15,526 bases of DNA from Clostridiales bacterium (GTDB taxonomy: Bacteria; Bacillota; Clostridia; Christensenellales; Aristaeellaceae), in contig SFHU01000096.1 of the NCBI GenBank assembly GCA_004555535.1, forward strand, positions 1 through 15,526, given 5' to 3'. Shown here piece after piece: positions 6,045 through 13,408 of this stretch. The translations under genes and the position numbers were made by a program. Under the pieces are notes generated by a model. The model ran no database searches. It had not been told where the DNA came from and saw only the letters and a program-made list of their open reading frames with translations. Each line of letters begins with the position of its first letter. The first letter of the stretch is position 1.

Positions 6045-9000
6045 TTATTGAGTCGAGTCTTCGGGGGCAAAATGCATCAGCATGGAGCCAAAGTAATCCA
6101 TGTCGAAGCCCTTCTCCGTGGGCACCAGGTTCAGCGCCTGCGTGTAATAGTCGATGACGACGCCATCGACCTCGCCTGCCTCCGTGGGAATCCTGCCGTA
6201 GGCCCAGGTCAGGCCGGGAATGTCCGAGCCCGCCATGACGAAGGTCACCGCGCCGTCCTCCTGGAGCAAAATGGAGTATTCAAAATTCCCCATCTGCGCG
6301 GCGGTCATGTTGTAGCCGTTCACATCTGCGTCAGTCATGACGTACTTCTTACCAATCATGACTTCAGCGCCGCCGGCGGCGGGTTCAGGCATGGTCGCTG
6401 GATCGGACGTAGTCTCGGGAACAGGCTCCGCGGCGGGTGCTTCGGGCGCGTCGCCGGTGCGCTCGTACCAGAGCGTAACGTCGCTCATCTCCAGGCAGAG
6501 CGTCCCGTCCTCACGCAGCGTGGCGGCGGCCTCGCCGTCCAGTATGGAAATGAGCAGCGTGTAGCCGTCCATGCGGCAGGTCAGGCCGTCCATCGTCATG
6601 CCCTGCAGCGTCAGATCGCAGCTGTCGCCGTAGACGACCAGCGTGTCGCCGGCCATTTCCGCAGCCTCTGCGGGCAGCGTCATGCCGTCCATTGCGACGC
6701 GCGCCAGCGTCCAGACGCCCTTGAGATCGTCGATCGTGGCGCTCTCGTCTATGACCGGTATGGACGCAGCCGACGCTTCGGGCTTCTCGCGGCTCAGCGT
6801 CATGGTCACGCCGTCCTCGGAAACGACGAGCATACCCTCCTGCAGCGCGATGCTCACGCCGTCCGCTGTGAGCACGCCGTCCTGCATCGAGCACTGTATG
6901 CTCTCGCCTTCGCCGTTCATGTTCATTTCAGCCGTGCCGTCCGCACCGATGGTGAGGGTCAGATCCATGCCCATGTCGGCCAGCGGATAAGACACGCCCT
7001 CCATTTCCATGCTCACGCCGTACCATACGCCCAGATATTCATCGGGGATGGCGGCGCTCTGCGCTTTGGGCTCGGGAGCGGCTTCGGGCTCGGGAGCGGC
7101 TTCAGGCTCGGGAGCGGCCTCCGGCTCGGGTGCGGCGGCTTCCACGCTGGGATCCAGCGTCAGTTGGGGAAGCAGCGCGGGCAGGTCGGGCAACACGGGC
7201 AGGGCGTGGGCGCAGGCTTCGGTGACGACGGTCACTTCCACCGGCGAGCTGTTCCAGCTCACGCACTTCTGCGCATGGTTCCGGTTTTCCTCGCTCATGC
7301 CTTCGGGCACGCGCACGGTCAGCTTGGGCGCAACGTTCATCATCAGTCCCATGGGGGACATGGTCAGATCGCAGCCGTCGAAGCAGATCTCGTCAAGATT
7401 CGGACAGTTGATGATGCAATTTTCGCCAAAGCCCTTCATCTTGCTGGTGAAGTGCAGGCTGGTCAGGTTCTGGCACTCGGTGAACGCGCCGTATTCGACG
7501 CTCTCCGCATCGGCCACGAAGGAGGTCAGCCCCGCAAAGTTGAACGCCTGCTGGCCGATCTTCACGAGATGCCCGCCAAAGTACAGATTGCCCAGCGGAC
7601 CCGCGCTGTCGAAGGCGTAGTTGCCGATCTCACGCACGCCGTTGACGAATATCACATTGTTCAGGCTGCGGCAGAGCATAAACTGATTGCCACCGGTGCT
7701 CTCAAGGGGCGCGTAGCAGACGAAGGTCTCCAACTGCTGGCAGTAGGCGAGCATCATGCCCGGCAGTTCTTTGATCGTTTCGGGCAGCACCAGCGTGCGC
7801 AGATGCACCCACTCGGTGCGATTGGTCTCCACAGAGGAATCGGTGTAGTCGTGGCAGGAATCAAAGGCGTTGTAGTTTGCAAAGCCCACGACGGTCACGC
7901 CGTCGATCTCGCGCGGCACGACAACGTCCACATCGGTGCCGGTGTAGGCGGAGATCAGGCCGGTGTCCGGATCGAACTCGAAGTTCTCGGCAGGCGTCGG
8001 TTCGAAGGGCATCTTCACGAATTTGCTCGCTTCGCCCTCGCGCAGCATGGGGTCGTACCACGGGCGCTTGAGCGTCTCGTTCCACGCGGCTAGCTGCTCG
8101 TCGGTCGCGTCGGCGGGCAGGCGCAGCTCGGCGCTCGTGCCCTCGACGGCGGAAAGCGGGAAGCTGCCGGCGGTGGGAATGACCAGCTGTTTCAGCTTTG
8201 TGTTCGCGAAGGCTCTCTCGCCCACGGAAGCGGAGGCGCTCACATGCACGCTTTCCAGCGCGGAACCTTCAAACGCGCCTTCTCCAATGGCGGCGGCTTG
8301 CGGCAGGTTGACACTCGTCAGTGCAGTGTTGGCAAACGCGCCCGCGCCGATGACGGTTACGTTGGTCATCCCGGCAGCGTTGAGCGCTGTGCCCGCAAAG
8401 GCCTTCTCGCCGATCTCGGTCACGCCCGCGCCCAGCGTAAGGGCGGTCACGCCGCTGCCCTCGAACATATGCGCCGGGACAGCGCCGCTCTCAATGGTCA
8501 CTTCGCTCAGATTGGGCATATTGGCGAATACGCCCGCGGGAATGAGCGCGGGATCGCACCTGACCACCAGCTTTTTGAGCCCGGTCAGGCCGTCCAGTGC
8601 GCCCTCGCCGATGGTGGTCAGCGAATCGGGCAGCGTCAGCTCTTCCAGCTGCGCGCAGCCGGCGAACGCCCGCGCGCCGATGTCGGTCACCGAGTCGAAC
8701 AGATCCACATCCCGGATAGAGCTGTTCATGAAGGCCTCCGCGCCGATTGTGGTGAACACATCGTTATGCGCGACGGAGAAGTACTCGATGGTCTGGCTGT
8801 CCTTGAACACGCCGTCGCCCAGGCCGACCACCGGCTCCTTCGAGACGGTAAGGTGGGGATGAATGCGCGCCTGCGAACCGGTGTACTCGGTCAGCACGCA
8901 GTTTTCATAGGTATAGGAACCCTTTTCGGGCGACTGGGCGGTGGGATCCTGAGCGCGCCAGACGCGGCAGGGAAGCCCCAGCGCATCCACATAGGCCTGC

Positions 9001-10226
9001 CACTGCTCCATCTCCTGACGGCTGCCGTGGGCGTTCAGGTCGATGTCGTACAGATAATCGCAGCCCGTGAAGACGTTCTCGCCCAGCGTGGGCGCGGTCG
9101 GGCTTTCCAGAACGATGTACTGGATGTTGTAGTCGCCCTTGAACGCGTTGGAGCCGATGGACTCCAGCGTAGAGGGCAGATAGAGATCGGCGCCCATGTT
9201 GGAGCAGGATTCAAACGCGTTCTCGCCGATGGACTTGAGTCCCTCGGGCAGCTCCAGAGAACCCTTGATGCCGGCGAAATAGAACGCGTAATCGCCGATG
9301 CTCTCCACGCTCGTCAGCTCCAGCACGCTGCTCTTATAGGCGTTGTAGAAGGCGTTGCTGCCGATGGTCTTCAGCGTGGAGGGGAATTTCACGCGGCCCA
9401 GCGTTTCGCAGTTGTAGAACGCGCTGTCGCCGATGGCTTCCAGTCCCTCGGGCAGCTCCAAAAACGCCAGATAGGAGTGGCTCGCGAAGGCCTCGGGGCC
9501 GATGGCCTTCACCGGCGCGCCACCGATGGTCTCGGGAATGGCGAGATAGGTGGCGTAGCCGTTGTAGGAGGTGATGGTGCCGGTGGAGGCGTCGAAGTCG
9601 AACTCCTCTTCCACATAGCCGTTGTTTTCCACGACCACGGCGTTTTTGCCGCTGGGCTGGACGCTCACCGTGCTGCCGGCGTTCTCAAAGGCCGCCGTGT
9701 ACGCCTCCAGCTGATCGTCCGGGACATAGGCCACCGCGTCCTCGGGAAGGACGCTGAAGCAGTCCATGTCGATCGCCGGGCACACGCCCTCGAAGGTGAT
9801 CTTGCGCAGCGCGTCGCAAAATCTGAACGAGCCGTCGCCGATGTAGCGCACGCCCGCGGGAATGGTGACCTCGCTCAGCGCATTGCAGCTGAAGAAATTC
9901 ATGCGGTTGATGACCGCAAGGCTCTGGGGCAGCGTAACGCTGGCCAGATTTTCGCACGAGGCGACGGCGCCGCTCCTGAGCTCAAGCACCGTCTCGGGCA
10001 GCGTCAGGGACGTGATCGTATCGCCCTTGAACACGTTTATGCCGATCACGTCCACCGTGAAGCCGTCGATTTCCGCGGGCACGACCACGTCGCCGCCCGC
10101 GCCGTCATAGCCGCGGAGTATGGCGTAGTTCGCGTCATAATTCCAGTCGGTGGATTCGGCCAATGCGGGTATCCAGAGAACCAGCATCAGCAGGGAGAGA
10201 ACCAAGATTAGCGATCTTTTCATCAT
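6045..10226 (-). CDS. Large secreted BspA-like leucine-rich-repeat protein
   Basis: This 1393-residue surface/secreted protein carries BspA-type LRR_5 repeats, known to mediate adhesion or carbohydrate/host contacts. Start: tandem ATGs at 10226/10223 behind GGAGGG at the right spacing; earlier in-frame codons lack a site. The signal peptide ends ALA at residue 23. LRR repeats (LPEGLEAIGDSAFYNCETL style) fill about residues 30-1020 in four blocks. Three open with an xFDxxTGxIxxYxG-like strand pair and PxxIxGxxV (about 27, 208 and 746); the one near 434 is more diverged. A PEPEAA linker (about 1030-1054) follows, then two lipocalin-like modules, each starting with GVW (YLGVWYGVSMEMEG at about 1061; LKGVWTLARVAMDG at about 1166). 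A related third module (KKYVMTDADVNG, about 1290-1388) ends the protein. No LPXTG motif, SLH domain or lipobox is visible, so its retention on the cell is unclear. It is last in the receiver/secreted-protein cluster. Confidence 0.92.
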   Translation of the reverse strand: MMKRSLILVLSLLMLVLWIPALAESTDWNYDANYAILRGYDGAGGDVVVPAEIDGFTVDVIGINVFKGDTITSLTLPETVLELRSGAVASCENLASVTLPQSLAVINRMNFFSCNALSEVTIPAGVRYIGDGSFRFCDALRKITFEGVCPAIDMDCFSVLPEDAVAYVPDDQLEAYTAAFENAGSTVSVQPSGKNAVVVENNGYVEEEFDFDASTGTITSYNGYATYLAIPETIGGAPVKAIGPEAFASHSYLAFLELPEGLEAIGDSAFYNCETLGRVKFPSTLKTIGSNAFYNAYKSSVLELTSVESIGDYAFYFAGIKGSLELPEGLKSIGENAFESCSNMGADLYLPSTLESIGSNAFKGDYNIQYIVLESPTAPTLGENVFTGCDYLYDIDLNAHGSRQEMEQWQAYVDALGLPCRVWRAQDPTAQSPEKGSYTYENCVLTEYTGSQARIHPHLTVSKEPVVGLGDGVFKDSQTIEYFSVAHNDVFTTIGAEAFMNSSIRDVDLFDSVTDIGARAFAGCAQLEELTLPDSLTTIGEGALDGLTGLKKLVVRCDPALIPAGVFANMPNLSEVTIESGAVPAHMFEGSGVTALTLGAGVTEIGEKAFAGTALNAAGMTNVTVIGAGAFANTALTSVNLPQAAAIGEGAFEGSALESVHVSASASVGERAFANTKLKQLVIPTAGSFPLSAVEGTSAELRLPADATDEQLAAWNETLKRPWYDPMLREGEASKFVKMPFEPTPAENFEFDPDTGLISAYTGTDVDVVVPREIDGVTVVGFANYNAFDSCHDYTDSSVETNRTEWVHLRTLVLPETIKELPGMMLAYCQQLETFVCYAPLESTGGNQFMLCRSLNNVIFVNGVREIGNYAFDSAGPLGNLYFGGHLVKIGQQAFNFAGLTSFVADAESVEYGAFTECQNLTSLHFTSKMKGFGENCIINCPNLDEICFDGCDLTMSPMGLMMNVAPKLTVRVPEGMSEENRNHAQKCVSWNSSPVEVTVVTEACAHALPVLPDLPALLPQLTLDPSVEAAAPEPEAAPEPEAAPEPEAAPEPKAQSAAIPDEYLGVWYGVSMEMEGVSYPLADMGMDLTLTIGADGTAEMNMNGEGESIQCSMQDGVLTADGVSIALQEGMLVVSEDGVTMTLSREKPEASAASIPVIDESATIDDLKGVWTLARVAMDGMTLPAEAAEMAGDTLVVYGDSCDLTLQGMTMDGLTCRMDGYTLLISILDGEAAATLREDGTLCLEMSDVTLWYERTGDAPEAPAAEPVPETTSDPATMPEPAAGGAEVMIGKKYVMTDADVNGYNMTAAQMGNFEYSILLQEDGAVTFVMAGSDIPGLTWAYGRIPTEAGEVDGVVIDYYTQALNLVPTEKGFDMDYFGSMLMHFAPEDSTQ
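7064..7135 (-). repeat. 18-bp tandem repeat encoding the PEPEAA linker
   Basis: Four 18-bp units (7064-7081, 7082-7099, 7100-7117, 7118-7135) of the form cttcgggctcgggagcgg differ at a few positions. On the minus strand they encode consecutive PEPEAA hexapeptides between the LRR region and the lipocalin-like modules. It is a typical extended acidic/proline spacer whose unit count could vary between strains. Confidence 0.85.
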
Positions 10227-10251
10227 TCGATACCCTCCGTCCCTGTCTGTT

Positions 10252-10554
10252 CTATTGTTCGTTATGGAGCATATTGCAAAGCGGCGCGCATTGACGCGCA
10301 AGCTCAGCGTTGATCTGCAGAGCAGCAGTCTCTTCGTCGCACTGCTGCTGAAGTACCGCCTCCTGAACCGCCGGATAGTTCATATATGTCGCCTGCGCGG
10401 CGATGATTGTCCCCCGACCCTCCGCCTGCGCCCTTTGCAGCCATTCGCTGTAAAGGCTGTCCAGCTCCGTCTTCCGCAGGGTACGAATCTGCTTTTGCGC
10501 CCGCAGTGAATTGCTCTCGTCTGCAGAAGCCAGAAGGGCGGCGGCTATATTGCG
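10252..10554 (-). pseudogene. Startless 100-codon frame after an in-frame TGA; possible gene remnant
   Basis: Directly after the TGA (10555-10557) of the preceding secreted protein, the same frame stays open for 100 residues. It reads RNIAAALLASADES, then LRAQKQIRTLRKTELDS, LYSEWLQRAQAEGRG, AAQATYMNYPAVQEA, LQQQCDEETAAL and ends CAPLCNMLHNEQ with TAG at 10252. Composition and third-position GC are those of real coding sequence, whereas the ATG-started frame overlapping it (from 10558) is Arg/Gly/Ser-rich and looks like a shadow. No ATG, GTG or TTG lies near the front of the good frame. The IAAALLASA stretch resembles the end of a signal peptide, so the true start may have been lost by a small deletion, or one base too many in the CCC near 10535 hides an ATGA-coupled start at 10558. 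The spacing of L-Y, AAQ-Y and two Cys is faintly like LprI/DUF1311. Readthrough of the TGA is less likely. Confidence 0.5.
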
Positions 10555-11055
10555 TCATAGCCAGAGGTCGTTCAGGTCGAATCCGTATTCCTCCATCAGT
10601 TTTTCAAAGAAGTCTCTGATCGCGGATGCCTTTTCGCTATAACCTCTGGGAAAACAGTTGGAGCCGCTGGCGTCGATAACTGCGCCGTCCTCAAATTCGA
10701 CGCTCAACGAGAAGCTCGCTCCGTCCAGCGCGTAGCGGTCGATTTCATGGTAGCCGTTCCATTCGGCCAGATTCAGCGCCCGCACCAGCGCGGAGAAGGA
10801 GGACATGTCCTCGTCGGTCAGAGGCAGCACGTAGTGATCGTCATTGTGCCGTTCAATCCAGGCGAAGCGGCCGCGCGCCGTTTCCTTGATCTGATAGCGG
10901 TTGAACTCCTCGATGCACATGCCGGAGGTGGCGTACCGGAAGGTTTTCACCGCCGGCAGATCTTCAGGTGGCGCGGCTCCAGCGAAGCACGGACACAGGC
11001 ACAGCGTCAGCGCGGCAAGCAGTCCGGCGAAAATGCGCTTCCATCGTCTTTTCAT
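10555..11055 (-). CDS. Small secreted protein of unknown function
   Basis: This 166-residue protein starts at the ATG at 11055, which has AAAGGAG 8 nt upstream; the longer in-frame start at 11082 lies inside the preceding gene and has no site. The signal peptide MKRRWKRIFAGLLAALTLCLC...GAA ends at about residue 27, without a good lipobox. The mature part has strand-rich sequence (TFRYATSGMCIEEFNRYQIK, WIERHNDDHYVLPLTDEDM) and a segment SLSVEFEDGAVIDASGSNCFPRGY before a C-terminal helix. That DG...I.ASGSN.FP.GY pattern recurs in small exported proteins of Clostridia, but I know of no function. It lies 16 nt after the degenerate receiver gene and before the LRR gene, suggesting co-transcription of an envelope-facing group. 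Confidence 0.85.
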   Translation of the reverse strand: MKRRWKRIFAGLLAALTLCLCPCFAGAAPPEDLPAVKTFRYATSGMCIEEFNRYQIKETARGRFAWIERHNDDHYVLPLTDEDMSSFSALVRALNLAEWNGYHEIDRYALDGASFSLSVEFEDGAVIDASGSNCFPRGYSEKASAIRDFFEKLMEEYGFDLNDLWL

Positions 11056-11071
11056 GGCGATCGCTCCTTTC

Positions 11072-11458
11072 TCACAGCGCATCCAGCGCGGCGGTCAGAT
11101 AGGCGGGGGTAACGGAAGCGTAGAGGAACGCGTCGATCAGGCGGTCCTGACGGGCGCGTTTGACGCTCTGCGCCAGCTCAGGATCGCTGTTTTCATCGCA
11201 CAGCAGTACGAATTGGCACCGGGGAACCGCCCTGCGCACGCGATCAATCAGCCTGAGCCGGTTTTCCAGCGTGTATGCGGCGAGGCGGCTGACCTCCATC
11301 AGCAGAATATCTGCCTGCGCGGCCCGGCACAGGGAGAAGGTATCGCCGGTCTTTCCGGGCAGCACCTGTTCTACCCGGAACTCGCCCGTTCCCGAAAGTG
11401 TCTGCGCGACTGCCTCTGAAAACAGCGTGTTTTGCATGCTGACCACAATCTCTCTCAT
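11072..11458 (-). CDS. Stand-alone degenerate receiver (pseudo-REC) protein
   Basis: This 128-residue protein has the layout of a NarL-type receiver domain with no output domain. Strand 1 is REIVVSM, strand 3 ADILLMEVS, strand 4 CQFVLLCDE and strand 5 DAFLYASV. All the usual catalytic residues are changed: the acidic pair after strand 1 is SMQ, the phospho-acceptor Asp is Glu (LLMEV), the Thr/Ser is Cys and the Lys is absent. Glu in place of Asp can mimic a phosphorylated state, but this is inference. Start: ATG at 11458 with GGGGGAAG upstream. The gene follows the terminator of the two-sensor operon and leads the secreted-protein cluster, so it could be a protein-protein switch for that system. 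The fold call is moderate, because sequence identity to active receivers is low. Confidence 0.75.
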   Translation of the reverse strand: MREIVVSMQNTLFSEAVAQTLSGTGEFRVEQVLPGKTGDTFSLCRAAQADILLMEVSRLAAYTLENRLRLIDRVRRAVPRCQFVLLCDENSDPELAQSVKRARQDRLIDAFLYASVTPAYLTAALDAL

Positions 11459-11534
11459 GGCACTTCCCCCTTCTATATTTCAGCGTACCAGAAAGGAAAG
11501 CGCCGCGCATCAACCAAATGGCTGTTTTCTCACC

Positions 11535-11564
11535 AAAAAACAAAAAAGCCGCCCGCAGGCAGCT
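11535..11564 (-). terminator. Rho-independent terminator of the sensor/regulator operon
   Basis: AGCCGCC (11547-11553) pairs with GGCAGCT (11558-11564), 7 bp with one G-U, around a short loop. On the minus strand TTTTTTG and a second run of T follow at once (11535-11546). It lies 16 nt beyond the response-regulator stop and separates that operon from the receiver/secreted cluster. Confidence 0.92.
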
Positions 11565-11579
11565 CTTTTGCTATGATAT

Positions 11580-12212
11580 TCAGTTTTTCCGATTCAGAAT
11601 CACCAGCCCGCTCTCCCGTGCACGCACGGCCAGCTCGGTGCGATTTCTGAAGCCCGTTTTTTCCAGCATGTTGAGGATGTGCGTTTTGACCGTCGCCACG
11701 GACATGTGCAGGCGCTCGGCGATCTCCTGATTGGTATCGCCGCCGGTCATTTCGCGCAGCACCTCCAGTTCGCGCTCGGTAAACTCGTAGCTGCTGGCAA
11801 GTCCTAATTGCATCTCCGGCGTTGCGTCCGGATAGACGGATTCGCCTGCCATGGTGCGTTCCATCACGTCCAGCAGGCTTTCGCGCTGCTCCTCCTTGTA
11901 CCAGAAGCTCTCCACGCCGATCTCCCGCGCGCGGCCTAGATACGAGCATTCCGGCATGGAGGTCACGATGATGATTTTGATCTGGGGAAACGCACGCTTG
12001 ATCCGCGCCGCTGCGTCCAGCCCGTTTTCGCCGTTGCGGGTGATGACGTCCATCAGAATCAGGTCAACCGGAAAGCGCAGGCAGTACACCTCCGCAAGCG
12101 AGGCATTGTCGATGGAAAGCACCGTTTCAAAATGCTCGGAGGATTGAATTCGCAGCTCGAACAGTTCCCGGGGCATGGTCTGATCCTCAACGATCATGAC
12201 TTTGTATTTCAT
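11580..12212 (-). CDS. LuxR/NarL-family response regulator
   Basis: This 210-residue two-component response regulator controls transcription after phosphorylation. The receiver domain (1-125) keeps the key residues: acidic pair in VEDQ (residues 9-10), acceptor Asp in LILMDV (about 55), Thr in IIVTSM and Lys in WYKEE. The C-terminal LuxR helix-turn-helix runs from FTERELEVLREMTGG through NQEIAERLHMSVATVKTHI to about residue 200. Its ATG at 12212 overlaps the stop of the histidine kinase gene (ATGA), with AAAGGCGGG upstream, so kinase and regulator are coupled and cognate. A longer open frame upstream, to 12386, lies inside the kinase gene and is not used. Targets are not visible; the secreted-protein cluster directly downstream is the obvious guess. 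Confidence 0.95.
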   Translation of the reverse strand: MKYKVMIVEDQTMPRELFELRIQSSEHFETVLSIDNASLAEVYCLRFPVDLILMDVITRNGENGLDAAARIKRAFPQIKIIIVTSMPECSYLGRAREIGVESFWYKEEQRESLLDVMERTMAGESVYPDATPEMQLGLASSYEFTERELEVLREMTGGDTNQEIAERLHMSVATVKTHILNMLEKTGFRNRTELAVRARESGLVILNRKN

Positions 12213-13408
12213 TCGGCATCCCGCCTTTCCATGGGCAAAATCAGCGTCAGCGCAAAGCGCGGCGCGTGCTCCACCACCATTTCGCCGCCAGCCGCCTCGA
12301 CCTGCGCGCGCAGCGACGACAGTCCGCTGCCCTCGACGATGGGTCCGGTCGGCGCGTCCCCATCGTTGATATAGCGGATTTTCCATCCGATTTTGGTTGC
12401 TTCGCTGGATATTTCAAGCCGCGTGCCGTGGGCGTGGCGCACCAGATTCGTCAGACACTCATGGGCGGCGGCCTCCGCCAGATGCGCGTTTTCCGTGCCG
12501 TCTTCGGGAAACGCTCCAACGCGCGCTATGGCCGCTCCGATGGCCTGTGCCGCGCGGGCGAGCTGTTCAAAGCTGTCCTCACGCGCTTCCTCCGCGTATT
12601 TGCCTAGCAGTAGCCAGGCGTTCTGCCGCCACTGTGCACAGATGCCCTCCGCATCACCCAGCGTGCCGGAAAGGAACTGCCGGGTTTGCAGCAGCACTTG
12701 GCCGATCTCATCGTGGACGCGGGTCTTGGCGCGCAGTATCTCCCTTTCGCGGGTCAGCTCCTGCACTTCCTGCCCGTACTGCCTGAGCCTGCGGTTCATA
12801 TCTTCCAGCCGCAGATTCTCTCTTTCCAGTTCGCGCTTGAGTCGCGCTTCCTCGGTGATGTTCGTGCCGATGATCTGATAGACAGTCTGTCCGGACAGAT
12901 AAAGCGGTGTGCGTTCAAAGCTCCACGTCTGGCCGTCCGGCAGCGTGACGATGGGTTCATGCGCCACGGCTCCCCAAAATTCGTTCGCGTTCATCAGCGC
13001 TTCGCCCGCGATCCGGTGGCTCAGTTCGTCCATCTTGAGGTTCTTCAGGCAGGGCAGACCATTTTCCCCCGCAAAACACAGCGCGCTGGGCAGATGATCG
13101 CAGCTTTCCTTGATGGAAACCGGCGAAAGCTGTCGCCTGCTTTTATGCCACAGCGTGAAGGACGCAAAAAGGCTGAGCGCCGTCAGGGACAATGCGGCTG
13201 CCGTCCATGGAACCGGGGAAAGGGTCTCGCTTTCCGGCAGACGAGCGAGCAGCACGGCCAGCGGCGCAAAATCCAGCAAAGCGATCACCAGACAAATTGC
13301 GAACGCAGAGCGGTGATGGCAGCGCACCGCGCTCATGCAGCCGAACAGACTGGCAATCGTTCCGACCAGCAGCGATGTACACATCAAACCGGCGTAAAAC
13401 GGATTCAT
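12209..13408 (-). CDS. NarX/LiaS-like sensor histidine kinase
   Basis: This 399-residue membrane kinase has three N-terminal helices (about 5-26, 34-56, 66-87). A PAS-like region follows (about 98-190, containing LPDGQTWSFERTPLYLSGQ and VYQIIGTNITEEARL), then a coiled coil (KRELERENLRLEDMNRRL). The HisKA_3-type site is RAKTRVHDEIGQVLL, with His followed by Asp/Glu as in NarX and LiaS. The ATPase domain keeps the N-box Asn (HECLTNLVRHAHG), a DG turn (YINDGDAPTG) and the GSGLSSLRAQVEAAGG lid. Start: ATG at 13408 overlaps the stop of the 7TM partner (ATGA) and has GGAGG 9 nt before it; the in-frame GTG at 13414 is too close to that site. It is likely to phosphorylate the regulator immediately downstream. 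The signal is unknown. Confidence 0.93.
   Translation of the reverse strand: MNPFYAGLMCTSLLVGTIASLFGCMSAVRCHHRSAFAICLVIALLDFAPLAVLLARLPESETLSPVPWTAAALSLTALSLFASFTLWHKSRRQLSPVSIKESCDHLPSALCFAGENGLPCLKNLKMDELSHRIAGEALMNANEFWGAVAHEPIVTLPDGQTWSFERTPLYLSGQTVYQIIGTNITEEARLKRELERENLRLEDMNRRLRQYGQEVQELTREREILRAKTRVHDEIGQVLLQTRQFLSGTLGDAEGICAQWRQNAWLLLGKYAEEAREDSFEQLARAAQAIGAAIARVGAFPEDGTENAHLAEAAAHECLTNLVRHAHGTRLEISSEATKIGWKIRYINDGDAPTGPIVEGSGLSSLRAQVEAAGGEMVVEHAPRFALTLILPMERRDAE

Noticed and set aside
5865..10211. Very long plus-strand open frames (742 and 655 codons) opposite the LRR gene
   Set aside because: They are His/Arg/Gly/Val-rich antisense shadows created by the high third-position G+C of the LRR gene; they have no ribosome binding sites and no domain signs, while the minus frame has a signal peptide and repeats.
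10304..10558. 84-codon minus frame starting in an ATGA overlap at 10558
   Set aside because: Its sequence is Arg/Gly/Ser low-complexity; the neighbouring frame has far better coding character, so this start is only meaningful if a base is extra near 10535.
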